Assembly (NCBI RefSeq): GCF_048541825.1
Contig: NZ_CP183332.1
Coordinates: 2,356,001-2,420,000 of the forward strand
DNA length: 64,000 nucleotides
Source: Caulobacter sp048541825
GTDB taxonomy: Bacteria > Pseudomonadota > Alphaproteobacteria > Caulobacterales > Caulobacteraceae
Direction of reading: 5' to 3'
Both the position numbers and the translations under genes were made by a program. Shown in pieces: positions 43,925 to 51,842 of the stretch. Under the pieces are notes generated by a model, which did not search any database, was not told where the DNA came from, and saw only the letters and a program-made list of their open reading frames with translations. The first letter of the stretch is position 1; every line of letters begins with the position of its first letter.

Positions 43925-44818
43925 ATGCGCTACCGACCGTTCGGCAATTCGGGCATGACGGTTTCGGCGATCACCCTTCGCCTGTCGGACCAGTCGCGCC
44001 TGCGCGCCAGCGAGTGGCGGGCCCTGATCTTCACGGCCATCGAGAACGGGATCAACAGCTTCCAGATCGACGGCGCTTCGCCGGCCCTGCTGCAGGGCGC
44101 GGCCGAAGCCTTCGCGTCGGTCGAGCGGCGGCTGCTGTTCCTGACCTGGCGGGTACGCGAAGAAGCCGGCCAGTTCACCGCTGCGGTTGTCGAAACGATG
44201 ATGACCGCGGCCTTCGATGACCTTGGCCTGGATTATCTGGATCTAGTGCTGCTCAACGACCCGCTGGGTCCTGACCTGCCGGCCGCCGGCGGCGCTGTGC
44301 TTCGCACCCTGCACGAGGGACGAGCCATCCGGGGCCTGGGTGTGGCCAGCCGGGGCGACGTGGATCCGGCGCTGACGAACAGTGGCCTGGTCACCGCCCT
44401 GTCGTCGCCGTTCAACCTGTCGTCGGGCTGGGCCGAGCGCAATCGCGTCCGCGCCGCCGTCAGTCAGAACCTGGCCGTGATCGGCGAAGACTTCTGGCCC
44501 CAGGCTCTGCGCGAGTTGGGCAGCAAGCCGCTGTTCCAGAAGCCCTCGCTGTGGCGGCGTCGCAGCGATCCGCTGGCCGATGTCGGCGGCTATGACTTCC
44601 TGACGGGCACCCAGGGCTGGAGCGCCGAGGATATCTGCCTGGGCTATGCCCTGACCGAGCCCTCGCTGGCCACGGTGCGCATCACCGCCGACACCCAGGC
44701 CGAGGTCGAACGCCTGGCCGCCGTGGTCGAGCGGGACCTGCCCAACGGGGTCTGCGCCCAGATCGAAATGGCGCGCTTTTCAGCCCAGGAACGCGACCGC
44801 GCCGCCGGCCAGCGATAG
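43925..44818 (+). CDS. Aldo/keto reductase-like protein, catalytic residues not conserved
   Basis: The 297-residue product has the overall layout of an aldo/keto reductase: an N-terminal RYRPFGNSGMTVSAIT, a helix leading into NGINSF, a DLGLDYLDLVLLNDP strand, and EGRAIRGLGVAS. The catalytic Asp/Tyr/Lys/His set is not visible: the FDTAxxYG position reads FQIDGASP, the Lys strand reads FLTWRV, and the active-site His position is Asn111 in LLNDP. It may be a non-catalytic or repurposed member. It sits 2 bases after the bolA gene and before grxD, on the same strand. Confidence 0.75.
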   Translation: MRYRPFGNSGMTVSAITLRLSDQSRLRASEWRALIFTAIENGINSFQIDGASPALLQGAAEAFASVERRLLFLTWRVREEAGQFTAAVVETMMTAAFDDLGLDYLDLVLLNDPLGPDLPAAGGAVLRTLHEGRAIRGLGVASRGDVDPALTNSGLVTALSSPFNLSSGWAERNRVRAAVSQNLAVIGEDFWPQALRELGSKPLFQKPSLWRRRSDPLADVGGYDFLTGTQGWSAEDICLGYALTEPSLATVRITADTQAEVERLAAVVERDLPNGVCAQIEMARFSAQERDRAAGQR

Positions 44819-44882
44819 CGCGGGGTCTTGACCCAGGGACACGCGGCGCCTAGCTGAAGGGACTTGCAAGGATCTACCCGCC

Positions 44883-45224
44883 ATGACTGACGCCGCCTCC
44901 ACCCCCGCCCTCGACTTCATCGCCAAGACCGTGACCGACCACGCCGTGGTGCTGTTCATGAAGGGCGTTCCCGACCAGCCGCGCTGTGGCTTCTCGGCCG
45001 TTTCGGTACAGATCCTCGACCATCTGGGCGTCGAGTTCATCGGCGTCGACGTGCTGCAGGACGATGACCTGCGCCAGGGCGTCAAGGCCTACACCGACTG
45101 GCCGACCATTCCCCAGCTCTATGTGAAGGGCGAATTCATCGGCGGCAGCGACATCGTCCGCGAGATGTTCCAGTCGGGTGAGCTGAAGACGCTGATGGCC
45201 GAGCAGGGTCTGATCGAGGCGTGA
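44883..45224 (+). CDS. grxD: Monothiol glutaredoxin, Grx4 family
   Basis: The 113-residue protein is a CGFS-type glutaredoxin with Cys35 in QPRCGFSAVS. The glutathione-binding WPTIPQLYVKGEFIGGSDI and KGVPD segments are present. These proteins carry and transfer [2Fe-2S] clusters together with BolA partners, and a BolA gene lies just upstream. The stop overlaps the next gene's GTG start by 4 bases. Confidence 0.95.
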   Translation: MTDAASTPALDFIAKTVTDHAVVLFMKGVPDQPRCGFSAVSVQILDHLGVEFIGVDVLQDDDLRQGVKAYTDWPTIPQLYVKGEFIGGSDIVREMFQSGELKTLMAEQGLIEA

Positions 45225-45640
45225 GCCGGGTTTTCCAGCCCACCGCCAACGCCTTCTCGATGACCTTCCAGCCTACGGCGTCTGACATCGACGCCAATGA
45301 GCACGTCAACAACGTGGTCTATCTGGCCTGGGCCCAGGACCTGGCCATCGCCCATTGGGCCGCCCGGACCTCGGCCGAAGAGCGCGCGCCGTGGAGCTGG
45401 GTGGCGCGCCGCCACGAGATCGACTATCGCCGGGAACTGCGCCAGGACGAGATCGCCACGGGCTACACCTGGGTCGGCGAGCTGAAGGGTCCGCGCTTCG
45501 AGCGCTATGTTCGCATCGACGGCCCCGACGGCGAGATGTGCGCCCAGAGCCGCACCGACTGGGTGCTGATCGACATCGCCGCCCGGCGCCCAGCCCGCGT
45601 GTTGGACTGGATGGTCGAGCGGTTCAACGCGAAGGGTTAG
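45221..45640 (+). CDS. 4HBT-family acyl-CoA thioesterase
   Basis: The 139-residue hot-dog-fold protein resembles 4-hydroxybenzoyl-CoA-type thioesterases. The catalytic region reads SDIDANEHVNNVVYLAWAQD. The start is GTG at 45221, overlapping the grxD stop (GTGA), so the two are coupled. The 3' end overlaps a convergent lipoprotein gene by 17 bases. Confidence 0.88.
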   Translation: MSRVFQPTANAFSMTFQPTASDIDANEHVNNVVYLAWAQDLAIAHWAARTSAEERAPWSWVARRHEIDYRRELRQDEIATGYTWVGELKGPRFERYVRIDGPDGEMCAQSRTDWVLIDIAARRPARVLDWMVERFNAKG

Positions 45641-45980
45641 CCACCGCGAACCGCTCCCCGCGCCTCAGGCCCAGCTCTTCATAGCTGAACACGAGGTCGA
45701 CCACACCCGCCTCGCCAAACCGGCAGGTCTCCAGCCGCCGCCGCGCGAAGGCCAGCACAGCGCCGCCGGCGCCGCGATCCAGTCGGAACACGAAGTCAGC
45801 CTTGGCGACGCAGCCTTTCGAGGCCACGCGCACCGTCAGGCCGTGACGGTCGCTCGTCACGCCCACAGGCTCCAGCTCGGGCCATGTGACGTCGGACGCC
45901 AGGAGCCTGGGTGTCGTGGCGCAGCCCGCGACGACGAGGGCCACGCCGAAAACCAGCAGGGATCGACGGGATGGCGACAT
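45624..45980 (-). CDS. Hypothetical lipoprotein
   Basis: This 118-residue protein has a lipoprotein signal with lipobox VAGC at about residue 20, preceded by an Arg pair. The mature part is mostly beta-rich with two further cysteines (KGCVAK, ETCRFG) that could form a disulfide. No family is recognised. It is convergent with the thioesterase gene and overlaps its end. Confidence 0.65.
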   Translation of the reverse strand: MSPSRRSLLVFGVALVVAGCATTPRLLASDVTWPELEPVGVTSDRHGLTVRVASKGCVAKADFVFRLDRGAGGAVLAFARRRLETCRFGEAGVVDLVFSYEELGLRRGERFAVANPSR

Positions 45981-46065
45981 TGACGGCGGGGCGATCCTGG
46001 CGGCGGCTAAGGCCCCGATCCTTCAGGACGGAGACCGCCAGCGCAACGCCATTCTTGGACGCTAA

Positions 46066-46995
46066 CTAACCCCAGGGCCCCGTCCGGCGCGGACGACTGA
46101 CCGGAACGGCCGTGCCCACGCGCCGGGGACGCGTCCCCTGCCCCACGCCCAGGGCCAGCAGGGCCTCGACGCGGTTGTGGGTGGCCGGGTGGGTCGAGAA
46201 CAGGTTGTCGGCCCCGCTGCCGTTCAGCGGGTTGATGATGAACATATGGGCCGTGGCCGGATTGCGCTCGGCCGCGTGGTTCACCGCGCCGCCGCGGGCA
46301 TAGGCCTCGATCTTTTGCAGCGCGCGGGCCAGGGCGGCAGGGTCGCCGCCGATCTGGGCGCCGACGCGGTCGGCCTCGTATTCGCGCGAGCGGCTGATGG
46401 CCATCTGCACCAGCATGGCGGCGATGGGCGCCAGGATGGCGACGGCGATCGCGCCGATCATGCCGCCGGGACGGTCCTGGTCGCGCGAACCGCCGAAGAA
46501 CAGGCCAAAATTGGCCAGGGCCGAGATGGCGCCGGCGATGGTGGCGGTGACCGTCATGGTCAGGGTGTCGCGGTTCTTCACATGGGCCAGTTCGTGGGCC
46601 ATCACGGCGGCAATCTCGTCGCGGTCCAGCATAGCCAGCAGGCCTGTCGTGGCGGCCACGGCGGCATGCTCGGGATCACGGCCCGTGGCGAAGGCGTTGG
46701 GCTGGCCGTTCTCCATCACACAGACGCGCGGACGCGGCAGACCGGCCCGCTCAGCCATGGCGTGGACGTCAATGGCATAGTCGCGAATGCGGCGGTCGGG
46801 ATGGCTCTCGTCGACCTCGACCGCGCCATAGGTCTTCAGCACGATCTTGTCGGCGTTCCAGTACGAGAACGCGTTCAGGCCGACGGCGAAGACCAGGGCG
46901 ATCAGCATGCCCATGGCGCCGCCCAGCAGGAAGCCCGCCGCCATGAACAGCGCCGTCAGGCCCGCCAGCAGCATGTAGGTCTTGACGTGGTTCAT
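46066..46995 (-). CDS. htpX: Membrane protease HtpX
   Basis: The 309-residue M48 metalloprotease has two N-terminal membrane segments (residues 8-24 and 27-44), the zinc motif HELAH at residues 134-138, a second pair of hydrophobic helices, and a likely third zinc ligand in SREYEADRVGA. HtpX degrades misfolded membrane proteins with FtsH. The C-terminal tail (RRVGTAVPVSRPRRTGP) is Arg/Pro-rich. The start ATG at 46995 gives MNHVKTYMLLAG. A zinc-ribbon gene lies 10 bases upstream and is probably in the same operon. Confidence 0.95.
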   Translation of the reverse strand: MNHVKTYMLLAGLTALFMAAGFLLGGAMGMLIALVFAVGLNAFSYWNADKIVLKTYGAVEVDESHPDRRIRDYAIDVHAMAERAGLPRPRVCVMENGQPNAFATGRDPEHAAVAATTGLLAMLDRDEIAAVMAHELAHVKNRDTLTMTVTATIAGAISALANFGLFFGGSRDQDRPGGMIGAIAVAILAPIAAMLVQMAISRSREYEADRVGAQIGGDPAALARALQKIEAYARGGAVNHAAERNPATAHMFIINPLNGSGADNLFSTHPATHNRVEALLALGVGQGTRPRRVGTAVPVSRPRRTGPWG

Positions 46996-47005
46996 CGCTC
47001 TTTCG

Positions 47006-47347
47006 TCAGTCGAAGATGTCGAAGAGATCAAAACCCTTCTTCTTCTTGTAGTGGCCCTGTTGGCCATAGCGATGACGATCGTCGTCATCCTTGTAGCGAC
47101 GGGGCTCTTCATAGCGCGGCGGCGGAGCGTAGTTCTGCTGCTGCGGCGGGGCCTGATACGGCGCCTGCTGGCGCGGCGGCGGCGCAGCCTGACCGGCGGC
47201 GTCCTCGCGCTCAAGGGCCATCAGCTTTTCCAGTTCGCCGCGATCCAGCCACACACCCCGACACTTGGGGCACATGTCAAACTCGACGCCGGCGCGGTTC
47301 ACCGCCTGCATCGAGCCATCGCAGTTGGGGCACATCAGAAGCGGCAT
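47006..47347 (-). CDS. TFIIB-type zinc-ribbon protein
   Basis: This 113-residue protein has an N-terminal zf-TFIIB domain: Cys6/Cys9 (CPNC) and Cys26/Cys29 (CPKC) followed by RGVWLDRGELEKL. The rest is a disordered Pro/Gln/Tyr-rich segment and a basic end (HYKKKKGFDLFDIFD). Such proteins often sit beside htpX. It is 10 bases upstream of htpX and first in the operon. An unusual hairpin with a C12 tract on this strand lies 27 bases upstream of its start. Confidence 0.9.
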   Translation of the reverse strand: MPLLMCPNCDGSMQAVNRAGVEFDMCPKCRGVWLDRGELEKLMALEREDAAGQAAPPPRQQAPYQAPPQQQNYAPPPRYEEPRRYKDDDDRHRYGQQGHYKKKKGFDLFDIFD

Positions 47348-47696
47348 AAGGCGTTCCCTTTCCAGACTGGAGGGGTGTTCTCAACGCTGGATCCGGACCG
47401 AGGGGGGGGGGGGAGGGGGACACCGGACCCAGACATCGAGAACACCCGATGCGGTCCGACATCACGAATGCTTGCATTCATTCGTCAGAGGGGCCCGGCC
47501 CGCTTTTAGAACCTATGCAGCCGCAAAGCCCATTCAAGGGGGGCAATCGAAAAAAGATCATCGGCTTCAGGGATGACGCGCTGCGAACCTGCAGCGTGAT
47601 GAAGGGGGCGTCCGGCGGGCCCCGCTCAGCTTAGGACCTCCACAAAGGGGGCAGGCCGTCCCGGCTCCACCGCCGCTGAGCGGACGGCAGGACCCC
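47348..47696. other. Noncoding region with structured G-tract
   Basis: This 349-base gap holds no convincing gene. It contains the inverted repeat with a G12 tract at 47374-47446. A smaller palindrome, GAATGC-TT-GCATTC, lies within ACGAATG...CATTCGT near 47463-47484. A region near 47600-47700 has several G/C runs. The promoter of the zinc-ribbon/htpX operon should be here. Confidence 0.6.
47374..47446. repeat. Imperfect inverted repeat with apical G12 tract
   Basis: The outer arms GGTGTTCTC (47374-47382) and GAGAACACC (47438-47446) are perfect. The inner arms CTGGATCCGG (47387-47396) and CCGGACCCAG (47423-47432) have one mismatch. The loop contains twelve consecutive G (47402-47413), then A and five G. 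Confidence 0.85.
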
Positions 47697-50213
47697 CTAC
47701 TCCGCCGCGCTGACCGTAGCGGCCGCGAGGCTGTTGCGCACGCCGGCCAGGGCTTCCAGCAGCAAGGCTGGATGCAGTGGCTTGGCCAGGTGCAGGTCCG
47801 CGCCTGCCGCCTTGGCCGAGGCGATGTGTTCCTCCATGGCGTTGGCGGTCACCATGATGATCAGCACCGGCGGCAAGCCCTGCGCCACTTCATGCGCCCG
47901 GATCTCGCGGGTGGCCGTCAAGCCGTCCATGATCGGCATCTGCATATCCATCAAGATGGCGTCGAAGGTCTGGCTCTTGGCCGCCGCCAAGGCTGCCGCG
48001 CCGTCCTCGACCATGGTCAGATCGACGCCGAACGGCTCCAGCACCACCTCGACGACCTTGCGGTTGGTGGGATGGTCCTCGGCGACCAGCACAGTCAGGC
48101 CCTGCAGTGAAATCTCGTCCGGGCGCTCCCGACGCGGGTCCAGCGCCTCGCCCTCGTAAGGTGGAAGCGGCAGTTCAACCGAGAAGGTGGCGCCCGATCC
48201 GACCACCGCCCGCGCGTCGATGCTCCCCCCCATCATCTCGGCCAGGGCGGCCGAGATCGACAGCCCCAGCCCCGTGCCGCCAAACTGGCGGGTAATCGAC
48301 TGGTCAGCCTGGACGAAGCGCTTGAACAGCCGCTCGCGCACCGTGTCATCAAAGCCCACCCCGGTGTCGGCCACGGTGAAGACCAGTCGGTCATCCCGGC
48401 GCTCGACGGTCAGGACAATCGAGCCCTGCGCCGTGAACTTGACCGCATTGGCCAGCAGGTTGGAGAGGATCTGATTGATCCGTCCGGAATCACCCAGGTA
48501 GCCGCCGGACGCGTCCGGCGCGATCGACCAGGAAAAGTCCAGACCCTTGGCCTGGGCGGCGGCGGCGTGCAGTTCGGCCATGCCGCGCACCAGACGATCC
48601 AGGTCGAAGGGCGCGGGGTTGAGATGAAACTGGCCGGCCTCGATCTTCGAGACATCCAGAATGTCGCCCAGCACCTGTTCCAGCAGTCGGCCCGATGAGG
48701 TGACCAGTTCGGCCAGCTCGCGGCGGACCTGGGGATTTTCCTCGTCGGCCAGGCGGTCGCCGATGGCGATCACGCCATTCAGCGGCGTCCGCAGCTCATG
48801 GCTCATATTGGCCAGGAAGACGGACTTGGCCCGGTTGGCGCGCTCCAGCTCGGCCGTCCGCTCGGCCACCCGGTCCTCGAGACTCCGGAGCAGCTCTTCA
48901 TTGCCCTCGCGCTGCTGCCGCAGGGTGCGCGCCAGGTCGCCGATTTCATCCTGGCGGGCCTCGACGCCAAGGGTCTGCTCACGACCGCCGCCGCGCTCGG
49001 CCTGGGCCAGGAGGTTCAGCGGCCAGGCCAGTTCGCGGCTGATCACCCGATAGAGCAGCATCACCTGGAGCATCACGCCCAGCACGCCAAACAGCAGCAC
49101 CCAGGATGCGGTCCGGATAGACGACAGCACCACCGCGTTCGACGGAAAGGTCATCAGAAACCACCAGTTGGGTTCCTCAAGGCGACCGTATGCGATGACC
49201 TGATCGCCCGTCGCATTCCGGATTGCTCCGATGTCCCGTCCGGTCGTCTTGATCTGGCGAATCAAGTCGGCGACCTTCGACCGTTCCTCCAATTCCCTTA
49301 GGCGGGCGATCTCAATCACGCCCTTACGCGCAAGCCCCGGAGCGGCAATCAACTCGCCGCCGTCCGTAACAATCATGTTCGTGCCGTCAGGCAGTGACTC
49401 GCCGACCGCGCGCAGCAAATAGGAATCGAGCGACAGGCTTGTGCCCCATATGCCCATGAACTGGTTCTTGAAATAGAAAGGCGTCATGCACCCTGCGGTC
49501 AGGCCCCGGCCCGTGGGATCGGAAATCAGCCGGCGGAGCTTAGTACATTTCATACCGCGCCCGGGATTGGCTTCCGGCAGACTGATCTGGGTCATCTCCT
49601 CCCCGCTAACATCCAAGGTCGGGGGCGCATCTTGACGATAGTACAGCAGCTTGTCCGCACGCTTCGGGCCAAACATAACCAGTCGGGTCCGGGGGGTGAA
49701 GAAATAGAAATTGTCGTAGTGATTTACTTCGGTTTCACCGGTATTGGCCACCACCTCCAGAGCCGAGACAAATAGAGCCTTATCCTCGTTGCCCATCTGG
49801 TCGGCACTCTTCAGATAGCCACCAATCCCATAGACAAAATGCGGCCCCCGCCGCTCCCCGTCATAAAGCGCCGGGACCGTCCGCCGGGTACCATCGCCGT
49901 GGGAAGGAAACAGGGTATTGAACTCGCTGAGGGCGTCAGCGGCGTCCCGGCTTTCCAGTCGGCGCGTCAGGGCCAGGCTGGCCGCTTCGTGAACCCTGAC
50001 GAGATCGGAAAACAGCCGGTTCTCGGTCTTCACCCGCTCGCCGACATATTCGGCCAGGTGCCGCATCTGGGTGTCGGCAGCGCTTTTCTGCACAAACACA
50101 AAGGCGACAGCGGTCGCCACGCCGGTGACGGCGATCGACAGCACAGCGACGATCGCCAGCAGGCGCCGCGCCAGGGGCGAGGTCATTTCCGTATTGGGCA
50201 GAAGGCTGCGCAC
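47697..50213 (-). CDS. Hybrid sensor histidine kinase with periplasmic sensor domain
   Basis: The 838-residue product has a membrane segment (about residues 18-42), a long periplasmic region (about 45-365, probably a double-Cache fold), a second membrane segment (about 370-390), a HAMP-like linker, HisKA with His472 in FLANMSHELRTPL, HATPase motifs (NLLANAVKF, DTGVGFD, GGTGLGLS) and a C-terminal receiver with Asp756 in AILMDMQMPIMDG. The ligand is unknown. GTG at 50213 and ATG at 50186 are both possible starts. No response regulator lies next to it. Confidence 0.92.
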   Translation of the reverse strand: MRSLLPNTEMTSPLARRLLAIVAVLSIAVTGVATAVAFVFVQKSAADTQMRHLAEYVGERVKTENRLFSDLVRVHEAASLALTRRLESRDAADALSEFNTLFPSHGDGTRRTVPALYDGERRGPHFVYGIGGYLKSADQMGNEDKALFVSALEVVANTGETEVNHYDNFYFFTPRTRLVMFGPKRADKLLYYRQDAPPTLDVSGEEMTQISLPEANPGRGMKCTKLRRLISDPTGRGLTAGCMTPFYFKNQFMGIWGTSLSLDSYLLRAVGESLPDGTNMIVTDGGELIAAPGLARKGVIEIARLRELEERSKVADLIRQIKTTGRDIGAIRNATGDQVIAYGRLEEPNWWFLMTFPSNAVVLSSIRTASWVLLFGVLGVMLQVMLLYRVISRELAWPLNLLAQAERGGGREQTLGVEARQDEIGDLARTLRQQREGNEELLRSLEDRVAERTAELERANRAKSVFLANMSHELRTPLNGVIAIGDRLADEENPQVRRELAELVTSSGRLLEQVLGDILDVSKIEAGQFHLNPAPFDLDRLVRGMAELHAAAAQAKGLDFSWSIAPDASGGYLGDSGRINQILSNLLANAVKFTAQGSIVLTVERRDDRLVFTVADTGVGFDDTVRERLFKRFVQADQSITRQFGGTGLGLSISAALAEMMGGSIDARAVVGSGATFSVELPLPPYEGEALDPRRERPDEISLQGLTVLVAEDHPTNRKVVEVVLEPFGVDLTMVEDGAAALAAAKSQTFDAILMDMQMPIMDGLTATREIRAHEVAQGLPPVLIIMVTANAMEEHIASAKAAGADLHLAKPLHPALLLEALAGVRNSLAAATVSAAE

Positions 50214-50421
50214 GCCCGGTCAGTCCCTACCGATCTCCGCTGGAAGATCCCTGTTATCCATAAAGGCCAGTGTCTCCTAACAGCCCCTGAAGATACGCCA
50301 TTCTACCGATCGGCTTTTCCCTCGCCGCGCAACAGTCTATAGCCACCCCGTCCGCGCCCGCGACCTGGCCCTGTGCGCCAGATCGCCTCAGTCGCGCTAC
50401 CGCCGGAGGAAAGACCCCGTA

Positions 50422-51633
50422 ATGGCCAAGATCAAAGTCGCCAATCCCGTTGTCGATATGGACGGCGACGAAATGACCCGGATCATCTGGAAGCTTATCA
50501 AGGATAAGCTGATCTTCCCGTATCTGGACCTGGAACTGGACTATTACGACCTGTCGGTCGAAAACCGCGACGCCACCGACGATCAGGTGACCATCGACGC
50601 CGCCGAGGCCACCAAGAAGCACGGCGTCGCCGTCAAGTGCGCCACCATCACCCCTGACGAGCAGCGCGTCACCGAGTTTAACCTCAAGAAGATGTGGAAG
50701 TCGCCCAACGGCACGATCCGCAACATCCTGGGCGGCGTGATCTTCCGCGAACCGATCATCTGCCAGAACGTGCCGCGCCTGGTGCCCGGCTGGACCCAGC
50801 CGATCATCGTCGGCCGCCACGCGTTCGGCGACCAGTACAAGGCCACCGACTTCCTGTTCCCGGGCAAGGGCTCCCTGACGATGAAGTTCGTCGGCGAGGA
50901 CGGCACGGTGATCGAGCACGAAGTGTACCAGGCCCCCGGCGCCGGCGTGGCCATGGGCATGTACAATCTCGACGCGTCGATCCGCGACTTCGCCCACGCC
51001 TCGTTCGCCTACGGCCTGGGCCGCGGCTATCCGGTCTATCTGTCGACCAAGAACACCATCCTCAAATACTATGATGGTCGCTTCAAGGACATCTTCCAGG
51101 AGATCTTCGACGCCGAATATGCCGACCAGTTCAAGGCCGCCGGCATCCATTACGAGCACCGCCTGATCGACGACATGGTGGCCTCGGCCCTCAAGTGGTC
51201 GGGCGGCTATGTCTGGGCCTGCAAGAACTATGACGGCGACGTGCAGTCCGACATCGTGGCCCAGGGCTTCGGCTCGCTGGGCCTGATGACCTCGGTGCTG
51301 ATGACTCCGGACGGCAAGACGGTGGAAGCCGAGGCCGCCCACGGCACCGTGACCCGCCACTATCGCCAGCATCAAAAGGGCCAGAGCACCTCGACCAACT
51401 CGATCGCCTCGATCTTCGCCTGGACGCGGGGCCTGGCCCACCGCGCCAAGCTGGACGACAACGCCGAACTGGCCGCCTTCGCCCTGACCCTCGAAAAGGT
51501 CTGCGTCGACACCGTCGAAAGCGGCTTCATGACCAAGGATCTGGCCCTGCTGGTCGGTGACAAGCAGTCGTGGCTGACCACCGAAGGCTTCCTCGACAAG
51601 ATCGACGAGAACCTCAAAAAGGCTATGGCCTAA
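50422..51633 (+). CDS. icd: NADP-dependent isocitrate dehydrogenase
   Basis: The 403-residue enzyme oxidises isocitrate to 2-oxoglutarate in the TCA cycle. It is the eukaryote-like homodimeric type, recognisable by MAKIKVANPVVDMDGDEMTR, SPNGTIRNILGGVIFREPI and GWTQPIIVGRHAFGDQYKAT. The metal-binding DDMVA and the dinucleotide-binding region EAAHGTVTRHYRQHQKG are present. GGAGGAAAG precedes the ATG. It is monocistronic, with repeats and a terminator behind it. Confidence 0.97.
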   Translation: MAKIKVANPVVDMDGDEMTRIIWKLIKDKLIFPYLDLELDYYDLSVENRDATDDQVTIDAAEATKKHGVAVKCATITPDEQRVTEFNLKKMWKSPNGTIRNILGGVIFREPIICQNVPRLVPGWTQPIIVGRHAFGDQYKATDFLFPGKGSLTMKFVGEDGTVIEHEVYQAPGAGVAMGMYNLDASIRDFAHASFAYGLGRGYPVYLSTKNTILKYYDGRFKDIFQEIFDAEYADQFKAAGIHYEHRLIDDMVASALKWSGGYVWACKNYDGDVQSDIVAQGFGSLGLMTSVLMTPDGKTVEAEAAHGTVTRHYRQHQKGQSTSTNSIASIFAWTRGLAHRAKLDDNAELAAFALTLEKVCVDTVESGFMTKDLALLVGDKQSWLTTEGFLDKIDENLKKAMA

Positions 51634-51643
51634 GGCCGTAGCT

Positions 51644-51749
51644 GCTCCCCCTCTGGGGGAGCTGTCACGGAGTGACTGAGGGGGCCATCAGGGCCTAAGC
51701 CGCGCTAGCCCCCTCCGGCCCTCTGGGCCACCTCCCCCAGAGGGGGAGG
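51644..51749. repeat. CTCCCCC-type intergenic repeat after icd
   Basis: The element begins with CTCCCCCTCTGGGGGAG, then a GTCAC/GTGAC stem, and ends with CCTCCCCCAGAGGGGGAGG. It shares layout with the repeat between purC and purS (28264). Confidence 0.75.
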
Positions 51750-51763
51750 ATCAAGACGATCAG

Positions 51764-51796
51764 CGCCCCTCGGGAAACCGGGGGGCGTTTTCTTTG
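51764..51796 (+). terminator. Intrinsic terminator after icd
   Basis: CGCCCC-T-CGG pairs with CCG-G-GGGGCG around a GAAA loop (51764-51787), followed by TTTTCTTT. Confidence 0.85.
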
Positions 51797-51842
51797 GTCG
51801 GGGCTTCGCTAAACTCCCCCCGTCCAAGGGGAGAATCACGGG

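Noticed and set aside
46066..47214. Longer htpX start adding about 73 Arg/Ser/Thr-rich residues
   Set aside because: The extension lies over the zinc-ribbon gene in another frame; ATG at 46995 gives the standard HtpX N-terminus with its first membrane helix.
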